Assembly (NCBI GenBank): GCA_965116245.1
Contig: OZ220497.1
Coordinates: 186,001-250,000, forward strand
DNA length: 64,000 nt
From: Poriferisodalis sp965116245
Lineage (GTDB): Bacteria; Actinomycetota; Acidimicrobiia; Acidimicrobiales; Poriferisodalaceae
Reading direction: 5' to 3'
Shown here piece by piece: positions 8,849 through 17,483 of the stretch. The notes under the pieces are model-generated. The model was not told the DNA's origin, made no database searches, and saw nothing but the letters and a program-made list of their open reading frames with translations. The position numbers and the translations under genes are program-made. Numbering within the stretch: the stretch's first letter is position 1; each line of letters begins with the position of its first letter.

Positions 8849-9654
8849 CGTCGGTGTCCTCCTGCTGGCGTTGGCGGCTGGTTCTGGGCGCCGGATGCGC
8901 TAACTCGGGGTGCTGTGCTAGCTCTAGATGCTGTGCTAGCTCTAGATGCTGTGCTAGCCCGAGATTGAGGCCGCTGTTGGCCGCCAGAATTCTGGCCGCC
9001 AGCATCGTGGGCGCCAGAATCGTGGACGCCAGAATCGGGCTTGCGTCGCAGCAGCGCGGCCCAGTCAACGTGTGTGCGCGCTTTGGTTATGTCGGCTAAC
9101 GGAACGGTCAGCGTTTCCGGCAGCGTCTGGGGCACCGTTCGCGTATGGGTGGTGCCCTCCAGATCAGAGTTGCCGAGATCAGCATTTCCGGCAGTAGTGC
9201 CGGAAATTTCTTCGACACGAACCGTTACAGCGGTCTGGTCGGCATCCAAAATCTCGCCGAGGATACGTCGATGCTCGCTTCGGCTCGTGCGGATCTCCGC
9301 CCGCTCACCCACAGCACCTGCGAAGTGCTCCGGACGACGCAAGCGGCGTTCGAGCCCGGGGCTGGATACCTCAAGCACGTAGCGTTGATCAACCAAGTCG
9401 GCAACGTCTAGTGCCGCGGACAACCGGCGGCTCAGCTTGCCGAGCGTGTCAACACTGATGGATTCAGCAGTGTCGACATCTGCTGGGTAGACGTTCTTCG
9501 GGGCGGTCGAAGCCAGCACGACGAGCGTGCCACCCCGCCACTGCACGTCGTAGATAGCGCAGCTCATTTCGGCCGCTGCGGTGCTAACGAGCTGCTCAAT
9601 CTCGGCTAGATGAGCGGTTGTTGAGGCGCGCGAAGCCGAAGCAGTGTCAGTCAT
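8845..9654 (-). CDS. rimP: Ribosome maturation factor RimP
   Basis: RimP assists 30S assembly. The 269-residue product has the N-terminal RimP domain (EIEQLVSTAAAEMSCAIYDVQW), the motif YVLEVSSPGLERRLRRPEHF and the C-terminal SH3-like part ending near DWAALLRRK. The ATG at 9654 is preceded by GGGAGG, so it is chosen over in-frame upstream starts. About 55 residues beyond the normal end are repetitive, built from a five-residue His-Asp-Ser-Gly type array and a six-residue Arg-Ala-Ser-Thr-Ala-Ser array. These correspond to tandem repeats at 8909-8962 and 8983-9042. It overlaps nusA by ATGA. Confidence 0.93.
   Translation of the reverse strand: MTDTASASRASTTAHLAEIEQLVSTAAAEMSCAIYDVQWRGGTLVVLASTAPKNVYPADVDTAESISVDTLGKLSRRLSAALDVADLVDQRYVLEVSSPGLERRLRRPEHFAGAVGERAEIRTSRSEHRRILGEILDADQTAVTVRVEEISGTTAGNADLGNSDLEGTTHTRTVPQTLPETLTVPLADITKARTHVDWAALLRRKPDSGVHDSGAHDAGGQNSGGQQRPQSRASTASRASTASRASTAPRVSASGAQNQPPTPAGGHRR
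8909..8962. repeat. 18-bp tandem repeat x3 in the 3' end of rimP
   Basis: The unit is GATGCTGTGCTAGCTCTA with only a few differences between copies. On the coding strand it gives the RASTAS hexapeptide. A second array of 15-bp units follows at 8983-9042, so two unrelated unit types lie within about 140 bases. Confidence 0.85.
8983..9042. repeat. 15-bp tandem repeat x4 in rimP
   Basis: Units start at 8983, 8998, 9013 and 9028, each beginning GCCAG and continuing with diverged sequence. They encode the Asp/Asn-Ser/Ala-Gly-Gly/Val/Ala-His/Gln pentapeptide run in the RimP tail. The frame is kept. Confidence 0.8.
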
Positions 9655-9825
9655 CGCAACCTCCCTGTTCGCTACGTCCCAGCCACTCTCGGAGCTGTGC
9701 CTGCGGAACAAGCGCTTGCACATGAACTGCAAAGGCGCTTACGCAGAGCCCACGACCAGCCGAGACTGTTCTAAGCACTCCACGCTACCAGCGCATCCGC
9801 GACTCAGGCGTGCGGGTCAACCCCT

Positions 9826-11037
9826 TCAACGACGTCGTATCAGAGCAACCCGCTCAGCGTCGTGGTTTACGTCGTCGCCCTGCTCACTCAAGAGCGTCTC
9901 GCGATCGGCTTGCGCCGCCTCGACTGCTCCCGCGTCAGCTTTTGACTGCGCGACCTCAACACCCTCATCCGCGACAATCTGAGCCCAGCGCACCAGCTCG
10001 GTGACCATCTCCTCCTCAGGTACCACCGAGACCACCTGGCCTTTGACAAAGAGATGGCCCCGTGCCCGGCCTGCTGCGATACCCAGGTCGGCGTTGCGAG
10101 CCTCACCCGGCCCGTTGACAACACATCCCATGACAGCCACCTGAATGGGCAGATCAAGCTCACTGAGAGCCGACTGCGCGGCTTGGGCGACCGAGATCAC
10201 GTCGACTTCCGCACGGCCGCACGAGGGACATGCAATGAGATCAGTACCCGAACGCTCCCGCAGACCCAGCGACTGCAGTAACTGCTGACCGGCCATGGCC
10301 TCCTGGACGGGGTCGGCGGTAAGGCTGTAGCGGATGGTGTCGCCTATGCCCTCGTTTAGGAGCGTCGCTATACCCGCCGTGGCCTTCACCAGACCAGCGG
10401 GTGGCGGGCCAGCTTCAGTGACACCTAGGTGCAGCGGATAGTCAACTTCGTCCGCAAGCATCCGATATGACTCCACCATTAGACGCACATCGCTGGCTTT
10501 CACCGAGATCTTGACGTCGTCGAAACCCACCTCTTCGAAGTAACCGAGTTCCCGCTTGGCGGACTCAACCAGTGCGGCCGGTGTCATGCCCAGTTTCGAT
10601 TCGATGTCGGAATCCAAAGAGCCACCGTTTACGCCGATGCGAATCGGCACACCTCGATCCCGTGCTTCGGTCGCTACAGCGCGGATCTGGTCCGGTTTGC
10701 GAATGTTGCCCGGATTCAGCCGCAAGCAGGCCACACCGGCATCTAGAGCTGCTAGCGCCAGCCGGTATTGGAAGTGAATGTCGGCCACAAGGGGCACAGG
10801 CGAACGGGGGACGATCTGCGCCAGCGACTCAACAGCGGCAGTGTCGTTCGCGGTACACCGGACAATGTCGGCACCGGCACCAGCCAACGCGTAGATCTGT
10901 GCAAGCGTGCCATCCACATCAGATGTCTTGGTGGTGGTCATGGACTGCACCGAAACTGGCGCGGCGCCCCCGACAGCCACAGAACCGACCTGCACTTGGC
11001 GCGTGCGGCGACGAGAATAGCTCAGCGGCAAGTTCAT
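9826..11037 (-). CDS. ispG: 4-hydroxy-3-methylbut-2-enyl diphosphate synthase (GcpE)
   Basis: IspG carries out the penultimate step of the MEP isoprenoid pathway, a [4Fe-4S] enzyme acting on methylerythritol cyclodiphosphate. The 403-residue protein has the TIM-barrel start (VQSMTTTKTSDVDGTLAQI), VADIHFQYRLAL, LRLNPGNI, RIGVNGGSL, and the iron-sulfur cysteines in ACPSCGR and MGCVVNGPGE. It lies between rseP (39 bases upstream) and rimP. The dxr-rseP-ispG cluster is standard in actinobacteria and other bacteria. The last 40 residues after the barrel are an Ala/Asp/Gln-rich extension. Confidence 0.97.
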   Translation of the reverse strand: MNLPLSYSRRRTRQVQVGSVAVGGAAPVSVQSMTTTKTSDVDGTLAQIYALAGAGADIVRCTANDTAAVESLAQIVPRSPVPLVADIHFQYRLALAALDAGVACLRLNPGNIRKPDQIRAVATEARDRGVPIRIGVNGGSLDSDIESKLGMTPAALVESAKRELGYFEEVGFDDVKISVKASDVRLMVESYRMLADEVDYPLHLGVTEAGPPPAGLVKATAGIATLLNEGIGDTIRYSLTADPVQEAMAGQQLLQSLGLRERSGTDLIACPSCGRAEVDVISVAQAAQSALSELDLPIQVAVMGCVVNGPGEARNADLGIAAGRARGHLFVKGQVVSVVPEEEMVTELVRWAQIVADEGVEVAQSKADAGAVEAAQADRETLLSEQGDDVNHDAERVALIRRR

Positions 11038-11076
11038 CGGGCTGCGGGCTGTGGCGTGACCATCCGGCTCAGACTC

Positions 11077-12318
11077 CTACAGATTGATCGGATTGGCGAT
11101 GTCAAGGTAGAGCAGGCCCACAGCAAGCAACCCAAGCGCTGTCACCACGACTGCAACAACGGGTGACAGAGCCCGAGAATCACTTAGATACCGCCCCCTA
11201 CCTCCACGTTCCCGCCAACGCTCATAGGTCGCCACCGCCACATGGCCTCCATCAAACGGCGGCACCGGCAACATGTTGAACACAGCGAAGAAGACGTTCA
11301 CCACAGCGAACATCAACAGCCGCTCTGACCATTCCCATTGCGCATCTGAAGCTAAATCCACGATGCCGACGACACCCAGCGGCCGCGTACCTAAGTCCTC
11401 GTTGACAGATGGGTCTCCAGGCGGCGAGATGATCCTGTCCACTAGGTCGCCAAAGTTGGCGAACAGTGACCAGATGCCACGCACCGAATCCACGACTGCA
11501 CGCCCTAGGTCGGCTGTGGCCCGACCAGTTGCAGTCAGCAAATCCGATGTTTCGTAGGTCATCGCTTGAGTCGCTCTGACACCCAGCAAGCCGGAGCCGG
11601 TCACAGGGTCGGCGGCCAGCGTCGCTTCAACGGCACGCCGCGTGTCGTCCCGCTCAACCACCATCTGCACCGTTTCGCCGGGTCGAGCCTGTACTTGGGA
11701 CACGAAGACGTTCCAGTCCTCGGTATTGACTCCTTCAACGCTCAATATGCGATCACCAGGACTGATTCCGGCAGCACCAGCGGGCAGCGCAACGCCTTCT
11801 CGCTGACTTGTCACCTCTGCTACCTGCCAGCGACCATCATCGGGACTTGGTACGCCTAAGACTGCATGCACGAACAACAGGGCAACCATCGCCATCACCA
11901 GGTGCATGAGGGAGCCTGCACAAACGACCAGCAGGCGACGGGGATAGCTCTTGGCGCGATAGGCCCGGTCTTCCTCGCCCGGTTCCACCTCATCGCTGGC
12001 CGACATGCCAATGACTCGCACGTACGCACCGAGCGGCAATGCACGCAGTCCATAGGTAGTTTCGCCACGCTGGAAGCTCCACAGCCGCGGACCGAAGCCC
12101 AAGAAGAAGTCTGTGACCTTCATACCAACAGCACGCGCTGTCGCGAAATGGCCGAACTCGTGCATTAGCAGCACAAAAGCCAGAACAGCCGCCGCGCCGA
12201 CAGCGAACGGGTAGCGCCACACGGCGAGTGCCAGCAGTGCAGCGGCCGCAAAGCCGCCCACAGTGCGCGCCACGGTGCTCAGCGTTGGTGCCGGTTGTTC
12301 GTCAGCGTGACCTTTCAT
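11077..12318 (-). CDS. rseP: Site-2 intramembrane metalloprotease of the RseP/M50 family
   Basis: This membrane zinc protease cleaves transmembrane anti-sigma factors or signal-peptide remnants. The 413-residue product has the HEFGH zinc-binding motif near residue 49, a PDZ domain (GISPGDRILSVEGVNTEDWNVF), and the second catalytic motif NMLPVPPFDGGHV near residue 340. Four or more hydrophobic segments are present. It sits between dxr and ispG, as Rip1 does in mycobacteria. The ATG is directly preceded by a 7-bp hairpin with AGG in its loop. The natural substrate cannot be read from the context. Confidence 0.93.
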   Translation of the reverse strand: MKGHADEQPAPTLSTVARTVGGFAAAALLALAVWRYPFAVGAAAVLAFVLLMHEFGHFATARAVGMKVTDFFLGFGPRLWSFQRGETTYGLRALPLGAYVRVIGMSASDEVEPGEEDRAYRAKSYPRRLLVVCAGSLMHLVMAMVALLFVHAVLGVPSPDDGRWQVAEVTSQREGVALPAGAAGISPGDRILSVEGVNTEDWNVFVSQVQARPGETVQMVVERDDTRRAVEATLAADPVTGSGLLGVRATQAMTYETSDLLTATGRATADLGRAVVDSVRGIWSLFANFGDLVDRIISPPGDPSVNEDLGTRPLGVVGIVDLASDAQWEWSERLLMFAVVNVFFAVFNMLPVPPFDGGHVAVATYERWRERGGRGRYLSDSRALSPVVAVVVTALGLLAVGLLYLDIANPINL

Positions 12319-12340
12319 ATTCAGATACCTATTTCTGAAT
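12319..12340 (-). promoter_or_regulatory. Hairpin directly before the rseP start codon
   Basis: On the transcribed strand ATTCAGA and TCTGAAT form a perfect 7-bp stem with an eight-base loop AATAGGTA, and the stem ends next to the ATG. The only ribosome-site-like bases (AGG) are in the loop. The fold could influence initiation. This is read from the sequence only. Confidence 0.35.
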
Positions 12341-12343
12341 CAC

Positions 12344-12394
12344 TCTGGTTTCTGCATTATTCTGGTTTCTGCGTTCTTCTGGTTTCTGCGTTCT
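12344..12394. repeat. 17-bp tandem repeat x3 in the dxr-rseP gap
   Basis: Three copies of a TCTGGTTTCTGCGTTCT-type unit start at 12344, 12361 and 12378; the first differs at the end. They lie in the 135-base noncoding gap between the dxr stop and the rseP start. Because the gap is noncoding, the unit is not a multiple of three. Confidence 0.85.
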
Positions 12395-12412
12395 GCTTGA
12401 GTTCCACAGCTT

Positions 12413-12454
12413 CAGCCTCGCTGCCTCAGCCACGCTGCCTCAGCCACGCTGCCT
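12413..12454. repeat. 14-bp tandem repeat x3 at the 3' end of dxr
   Basis: Units CAGCCTCGCTGCCT, CAGCCACGCTGCCT and CAGCCACGCTGCCT start at 12413, 12427 and 12441. The last copy reaches the edge of the dxr stop codon. It is a second, unrelated array within 20 bases of the 17-bp one. Confidence 0.85.
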
Positions 12455-13611
12455 CAGACACACTGGCGCTGCTGCACTGCCTCGGCTGCGAAGAGACGGC
12501 CCTGAGCATCGGCTGCGACAACGGCATCAATGCAATCAGCGCTAGCTCCGTCATGATGCTGCATTGCTTGATGGATCACACTCTCAATCTCGTGCCAGCT
12601 CAACTGCCCGTCCAAGAATGCTGCCACGGCTCGTTCGTTTGCTCCGTTCAGCCATGCGGGCGCGGTGCCGCCCACGCGGCCTGCCTCATACGCCAGATTC
12701 AGGCACCCGAACGTCTCGGTATCCGGCAATTCAAACTCCAAGCACCCAACCGCAGACCAGTCAACTGCGCCGAACGGCGTTCCGATGCGTTCGGGATAGG
12801 CCAGGGCGTAGCCGATCGGCAAGCGCATGTCCGGCACCGATAACTGCGCCATCGTGCTGCCGTCCGCGAAGGTAACCATTGAATGCACGACTGACTGCGG
12901 CTGGATGACTACCTCAATCCGGCCGTAGTCCAGTCCGAACAGCTCGTGCGCCTCAATTACCTCAAGTCCCTTGTTCATAAGGGTTGACGAATCGACCGTT
13001 ATTTTGGGCCCCATTGACCATGTGGGGTGAGCCAGGGCCTCCGCCATCGTTACGTCGCGCAGCGTCGCCGCGTCACGGCCACGGAACGGTCCTCCGCTAC
13101 CGGTGAGTATCAGCCGCTCCGGCGGTGCCGCCTGTCCGGCCAGGCATTGATGTATGGCGCTGTGCTCGCTGTCAACCGGGATGATCTCGGCCCCGGGCAG
13201 CGCCCTCAACGGCTGCACTAGCGGACCCGCTGCTATGAGGCTCTCCTTGTTGGCTAGCGCTAAGCGACGTCCAGCTCGCAGCGCCGCCAAGGTGACTCCC
13301 AAACCTGCGAACCCCACGACGCCGTTCACGACAACATCGGCCATTCCGGCAAGATCAGCGAATGCGTCGGCTCCGGCCAGTACCTCCACGCTGCTCGGAA
13401 GGCCCGCTCGCAACTCTGGCGCCAACCTCACATCGCCGATAGCGATTGTTTCGGGGCCAAACTCGGCTGCTTGAGCTATGAGCTCGCCAACAGAACTGTT
13501 GGCGGCAAGTGCCACGGCACGGAACTGGTCCGGCTCAGCGCGCAGCACGTCCAGTGTCTGGGTACCGATCGAACCGGTGGAGCCGAGCACTGCGACGGTT
13601 GTCGCGCCCAT
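12454..13611 (-). CDS. dxr: 1-deoxy-D-xylulose 5-phosphate reductoisomerase
   Basis: DXR converts DXP to MEP using NADPH, the committed step of the MEP pathway. The 385-residue protein has the NADPH motif GSTGSIGTQTL at its start, LANKESLI, the metal-site region PVDSEHSAIHQC, LTGSGGPFRG, HPTWSMGPKITVDSSTLMNK and QPQSVVHSM. The ATG at 13611 puts the Rossmann motif at the usual distance from the N terminus. An in-frame GTG at 13647 is an alternative; neither has a good ribosome site. It pairs functionally with ispG two genes downstream. Confidence 0.95.
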   Translation of the reverse strand: MGATTVAVLGSTGSIGTQTLDVLRAEPDQFRAVALAANSSVGELIAQAAEFGPETIAIGDVRLAPELRAGLPSSVEVLAGADAFADLAGMADVVVNGVVGFAGLGVTLAALRAGRRLALANKESLIAAGPLVQPLRALPGAEIIPVDSEHSAIHQCLAGQAAPPERLILTGSGGPFRGRDAATLRDVTMAEALAHPTWSMGPKITVDSSTLMNKGLEVIEAHELFGLDYGRIEVVIQPQSVVHSMVTFADGSTMAQLSVPDMRLPIGYALAYPERIGTPFGAVDWSAVGCLEFELPDTETFGCLNLAYEAGRVGGTAPAWLNGANERAVAAFLDGQLSWHEIESVIHQAMQHHDGASADCIDAVVAADAQGRLFAAEAVQQRQCV

Positions 13612-13680
13612 GCAACTAACCGACTGCGCGGGTGCTCCGGACCGCACGCATGCGGGCGTTCATCTGCACCAAATCTGCGC

Positions 13681-15219
13681 TCACGTGGACATGCCCACGA
13701 CGTTCACGCCCACAAAATACGAGACCGGCAAAGAGAAAAGCAATGCGTCGAAGCGGTCGAAGACACCGCCGTGACCGGGCAGCAGATTGCCCATGTCCTT
13801 GATGGCTACATCGCGCTTGACCATCGACTGCGTTAGGTCTCCAAGCGGCGCCGCTAGCGCTATCGCGAGACTCAACCAAAGCGCGTCTAGGAGACTTCCA
13901 GTCCAAGGGAACACGCCGGGGAAACGATTCAGGACCAGAGTGGTTATGACCGTCGACAGCACAATGCCCCCGATAAGACCCTCGTGGGTCTTGTTGGGGC
14001 TAATCCGCGCTGAAAGGCGACTCTGACCCGTCGTTCGACCCACGACATAGCCACCCACGTCGTAAACGACCGTACCGATCACTGCGCCAATCAACAGCGA
14101 ATCGCCATTCGGCTGGCGCAACATCAGCGCCGCAAACGAGCCTAAGCCGCCGACCCACAACAAGCCCAATGCCGTGATGGCCATGTTCGCTGTCGGGTGC
14201 TCGCGCTCGACGCCGAACAAGAACCAGCAGAAGATGGTCGCTGCAGATACCACCAAGACAATCGGATACGCCTCCACACCGCGCAGATGAACGGCGACGG
14301 TCAAGCTGGCGACACCTGCGAGACCTGCCAGCGTGGCCGGGCGATAACCAAGCGGCCTAGCAGCTCGATAGAACTCCGCCGCGCAGAGCACCAAGACGAT
14401 CGCGATCAGCGCGACCGTGGTGGCCTCACCCAGCCAGAGTGCGCCAAAGAACAACGCGCCCAGAACGACACCCACGGCAGTTGCAGCAGGCAGGTTGCGT
14501 CCAGCGCTGCCGACGTCGGTAGGCGCGTCGCGCACCACTGTCCGGGCTTCATCGCTCACGATTCCACGCTCCTCATAGTCCTGGTTCCCCTCGCGCCAGT
14601 GTGATGCAGACGCATCAAGTCGGGCCCATTGTGCGAAGCGGTCAGTATCCGATGGCCGGTCAGTATCGGATGGCCTGTCTATATCAGCTTGATCAGCTTG
14701 GCCAGCTTGATCAGCCAGCGACGGTACTTGTGCGGAGCTGGCCGGGGCTGCAACTGCGGGGTCGGAACCAGCGGAAGGAGCCACGGCTGCTGGCACCGCT
14801 GGCACGTCGACCGGCTGGCCTACCTTGGCAGCAGGCGTTGCAGTTGGCGTAGCAGGCGGAATGGGCGGAGGCGGGGCTTCACCGGCCAAACGTGGGTCAT
14901 CGGGCAGTTGAGGGAACAGGCGCGATCCTCCGCGTCGCGCTGGCTCTGTGCCCGTCTCTGCGCCCGCCGTGTTCTCTTGCGCCCTCTGACCTGCGCCCGG
15001 CTCGATCGGTTCATCGGACGCTGGCGCTCTGGGGACAACTGGGGTGCTGATATCTGGACTGCTGATATCTGGGCTGGCGACATCTGGGCTAGCGACATCG
15101 AAGTTCACGAGAGGCCGTGTTACGCCCAGCGGGTCGTGTTCACCCGCAGGACTGTCGAGATTAGGATCGCCAGAATCAGCGCCAGCGTGCTCCGGCGGAA
15201 GTGCGCTGCTGTCGGACAT
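13681..15219 (-). CDS. cdsA: Phosphatidate cytidylyltransferase with long disordered N terminus
   Basis: CdsA makes CDP-diacylglycerol from phosphatidate and CTP in the membrane. The C-terminal half of the 512-residue protein has about eight hydrophobic segments, RLSARISPNKTHEG, and the family signature from SMVKRDVAIKDMG through LLPGHGGVFDR. The first ~240 residues are Pro/Ala/Asp/Ser-rich and not part of the enzyme fold. They include SPDVASPDIS and RPSDTD repeats encoded by 15- and 18-bp tandem units near 15030-15110 and 14640-14680. The order frr-cdsA-dxr is canonical. Confidence 0.94.
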   Translation of the reverse strand: MSDSSALPPEHAGADSGDPNLDSPAGEHDPLGVTRPLVNFDVASPDVASPDISSPDISTPVVPRAPASDEPIEPGAGQRAQENTAGAETGTEPARRGGSRLFPQLPDDPRLAGEAPPPPIPPATPTATPAAKVGQPVDVPAVPAAVAPSAGSDPAVAAPASSAQVPSLADQAGQADQADIDRPSDTDRPSDTDRFAQWARLDASASHWREGNQDYEERGIVSDEARTVVRDAPTDVGSAGRNLPAATAVGVVLGALFFGALWLGEATTVALIAIVLVLCAAEFYRAARPLGYRPATLAGLAGVASLTVAVHLRGVEAYPIVLVVSAATIFCWFLFGVEREHPTANMAITALGLLWVGGLGSFAALMLRQPNGDSLLIGAVIGTVVYDVGGYVVGRTTGQSRLSARISPNKTHEGLIGGIVLSTVITTLVLNRFPGVFPWTGSLLDALWLSLAIALAAPLGDLTQSMVKRDVAIKDMGNLLPGHGGVFDRFDALLFSLPVSYFVGVNVVGMST

Positions 15220-15239
15220 TTACCTACACACCAATTCGG

Positions 15240-15806
15240 TCACACCTCTAGGAGTTCTTGCTCCTTGGCGTCCAAGGCCCGGTCAATTTCCCCTACAAAC
15301 TTGGCGGTGTCGGCATCTAGCTCAAGCTCAAAGCCGCGCTTTTGGTCACCGGAGATTTCCTTCTCCTTTTCGAGGGTATCGAGATCGTGACGAGCACTGC
15401 GACGCAAGTTGCGCACCGCAACTCGACCATCCTCTGCCATCTGCTTGACCACGCGCACCAGGTCCCTACGCCGATCCTCGGTCAAAGGGGGAAACAGCAG
15501 CCGCAGGACAGTGCCATCGCTCGATGGGTTGATTCCCAAATCTGATTCCATTACTGCCTTAGCAATCGCGTCCAGCGCGGAGCGGTCAAACGGCTGAATA
15601 ACCAGCATCCGTGCCTCGGGTACGGAGAACCCTGCCAGTTGCTGTAACGGGACTGCTGTGCCGTAGTAGTCCACTTGGAGCTTCTCCACCAATGCGGGAG
15701 TGGCACGACCCGTCCGAACAGTGGAGAAATTGCCGCGGGCGTGTTCTACGGCGGCCCGCATCCGGTCGCGAGCGTCAACACAGATCTCAGTGGCAAACTC
15801 GCTCAC
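15240..15806 (-). CDS. frr: Ribosome recycling factor
   Basis: RRF splits post-termination ribosomes together with EF-G. The 188-residue product is full length, with the three-helix-bundle signatures FSTVRTGRATPALVEKLQVDYYGT, LQQLAGFSVPEARMLVIQPFD and VRRLRRSARHDLDTLEKEKEISGD-type C-terminal region. The start is a GTG at 15806 without a Shine-Dalgarno sequence. A TTGACA box and a palindrome lie upstream, so frr probably has its own promoter in addition to read-through from pyrH. Confidence 0.96.
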   Translation of the reverse strand: MSEFATEICVDARDRMRAAVEHARGNFSTVRTGRATPALVEKLQVDYYGTAVPLQQLAGFSVPEARMLVIQPFDRSALDAIAKAVMESDLGINPSSDGTVLRLLFPPLTEDRRRDLVRVVKQMAEDGRVAVRNLRRSARHDLDTLEKEKEISGDQKRGFELELDADTAKFVGEIDRALDAKEQELLEV

Positions 15807-15812
15807 ACGGCC

Positions 15813-15846
15813 AGCGTACCTATGACCCGCCGACGGCGGCTGTCAA
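15813..15846 (-). promoter_or_regulatory. Candidate frr promoter with internal palindrome
   Basis: On the minus strand a perfect TTGACA lies at 15841-15846. Downstream are TAGGTA (about 18 bases after it) and TACGCT (15813-15818, six bases before the GTG start). The spacer contains a perfect 6+1+6 inverted repeat at 15827-15839 (CCGCCG and CGGCGG), placed like an operator. Which hexamer serves as the -10 box cannot be decided by reading. Confidence 0.4.
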
Positions 15847-15905
15847 TTTTGCTGGCGCTTGTGCTAGCGCTAGCGGGCACTACAACTTTCAGCACACCAG
15901 AACCT

Positions 15906-16667
15906 TCAGCACACCAGGGTGCCGAGCGACTCGCCTTCGACGACACGACGAAAATTGCCCCGTGTCATCAAGTCGAACACCACAATGGGAGTTTCGTTGT
16001 CCTTGCAAACGGCAATGGCCGCGGAGTCCATTACGGCCAGCTCCTTAGTCAACACGTCAAGAAACGTGACCTCACTTAAGAGTTCGGCGTCCTGGTCGGT
16101 TTGCGGATCTGACGTGTAGACGCCATCCACGCCGGAATGGGTGCCCTTCAGCACGACATCGGCATCAACTTCTGCGGCACGCAACGCCGCTGCCGTGTCG
16201 GTGGTGAAAAATGGGTTACCGGTGCCAGCCGCGAATATCACGACGCGGCCCTTCTCCAAATGCCGCACAGCACGACGCCGAATGTAGGGCTCTGCAATCT
16301 GCTCCATTCCAATTGCGGTCATGACCCGCGTCGGTACATCCCTACGCTCAAGTGCATCTTGCAGTGCGAGCGCATTGATGACTGTTGCGAGCATCCCCAT
16401 GTGGTCGGACTGGGCACGATCCATGCCGCCGATGGAGCCTGCCATGCCACGCCAAATGTTGCCGCCACCCACCACTACGGCAATGTCAATCTCCAGTGAA
16501 GACCACACATCGGCAATCTCGGTGGCCAGTCCGTCAACGACAGTGGCGCTGACGTTATGCCCTCCGACATCGGCCAACGCCTCACCGGACAGCTTGAGCA
16601 ACACACGGCCCCATTTGGGCGAGCCATCGTCGCGACGTTGGCGCTGCGATGCGGGGCTCGCAGCCAC
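15906..16667 (-). CDS. pyrH: UMP kinase
   Basis: PyrH phosphorylates UMP to UDP in pyrimidine nucleotide synthesis. The 253-residue protein has VLLKLSGEAL at the start of the amino-acid-kinase fold, VVVGGGNIWRG, MDRAQSDHMGMLATVINALAL and FFTTDTAAALRA. The start is GTG at 16667, nine bases after the tsf stop, with an N-terminal extension of about 20 polar residues before the fold. The order rpsB-tsf-pyrH-frr is the standard bacterial cluster. Confidence 0.96.
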   Translation of the reverse strand: MAASPASQRQRRDDGSPKWGRVLLKLSGEALADVGGHNVSATVVDGLATEIADVWSSLEIDIAVVVGGGNIWRGMAGSIGGMDRAQSDHMGMLATVINALALQDALERRDVPTRVMTAIGMEQIAEPYIRRRAVRHLEKGRVVIFAAGTGNPFFTTDTAAALRAAEVDADVVLKGTHSGVDGVYTSDPQTDQDAELLSEVTFLDVLTKELAVMDSAAIAVCKDNETPIVVFDLMTRGNFRRVVEGESLGTLVC

Positions 16668-16675
16668 GAGAGTGC

Positions 16676-17482
16676 TCAGCGACCGATCTCGATTTGGGCG
16701 AACCGCGTCACGTTTGCTGAATCTAGGAGGTCGGCAACTGTGCGCTTCTCGTCCTTTACGAACTTCTGCTCCAGGAGCGTGTGCTCACGCAAATAGCCCG
16801 TAAGGCGTCCCTCAACAATCTTCGGGATAGCGGCAGGCGGCTTACCCTCATTCCGGCTTATTGCCTCAAATGTTGCACGTTCCCGGTCGATAACTTCGGC
16901 TGGTACTTCCGAACGGCGGATATATGTCGGGCGGCTGCTAGCGATGTGCAGTGCCACCTCATGGGCGAGTTCGGGTGTGGCACCTTCGATCTCCACGAGC
17001 ACCGCGTTCACGCCGCGGCCATTTTGGCGGTGAACATAAACGTCTACACAGACACCAGCCGGGGCCTCGAAGCGCTCGACGGCTCCAATCGCAATGTTCT
17101 CCTTGAGTTGAATCCTCAGATCGTCAATGTCGGCGGCGGCATCGTTGGTGGCAGTCACACCGTGATTGATTACATCAGTCAGCAGTCTGTCCGCCATCAA
17201 CCCAAATCCATCGGACTTGGCTACAAAATCGGTTTCGCAGCGCAGTTCTACGATGGCGCCAATTGAGCGGTCATCGCTGCGATCCGCACGAGCTACAACC
17301 ACACCCTCGCTGCTGTCGCGGTCGGCCCGCTTGGCCGACTTGGCAATACCGCTCTCGCGCAGCCACTGTGCAGCGGCTACCGCGTCTCCATCACACTGCG
17401 TCAGTGCCTTCTTTGCGTCCATCATGCCTGCACCAGTAGCGCGGCGCAGGTCCTGAACATCCTTAGCAGTGAAGGTCGGCAT
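16676..17482 (-). CDS. tsf: Translation elongation factor Ts
   Basis: EF-Ts recycles EF-Tu from its GDP form. The 268-residue product has the N-terminal UBA-like domain (DVQDLRRATGAGMMDAKKALTQCDGD), SSEGVVVARAD, ELRCETDFVAK, and a C-terminal LREHTLLEQKFVKDEKRTV. The frame is open further upstream, but the ATG at 17482 lies one base after the rpsB stop, has GGGAG nearby and gives the family N terminus (MPTFTAKDV). Coupling to rpsB is very likely. Confidence 0.97.
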   Translation of the reverse strand: MPTFTAKDVQDLRRATGAGMMDAKKALTQCDGDAVAAAQWLRESGIAKSAKRADRDSSEGVVVARADRSDDRSIGAIVELRCETDFVAKSDGFGLMADRLLTDVINHGVTATNDAAADIDDLRIQLKENIAIGAVERFEAPAGVCVDVYVHRQNGRGVNAVLVEIEGATPELAHEVALHIASSRPTYIRRSEVPAEVIDRERATFEAISRNEGKPPAAIPKIVEGRLTGYLREHTLLEQKFVKDEKRTVADLLDSANVTRFAQIEIGR

Positions 17483-17483
17483 G

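Noticed and set aside
7754..8968. Long plus-strand open frame of about 400 codons
   Set aside because: It lies fully opposite nusA and the end of rimP, whose products have clear NusA and RimP motifs. The antisense translation has no recognisable domain and arises from codon bias.
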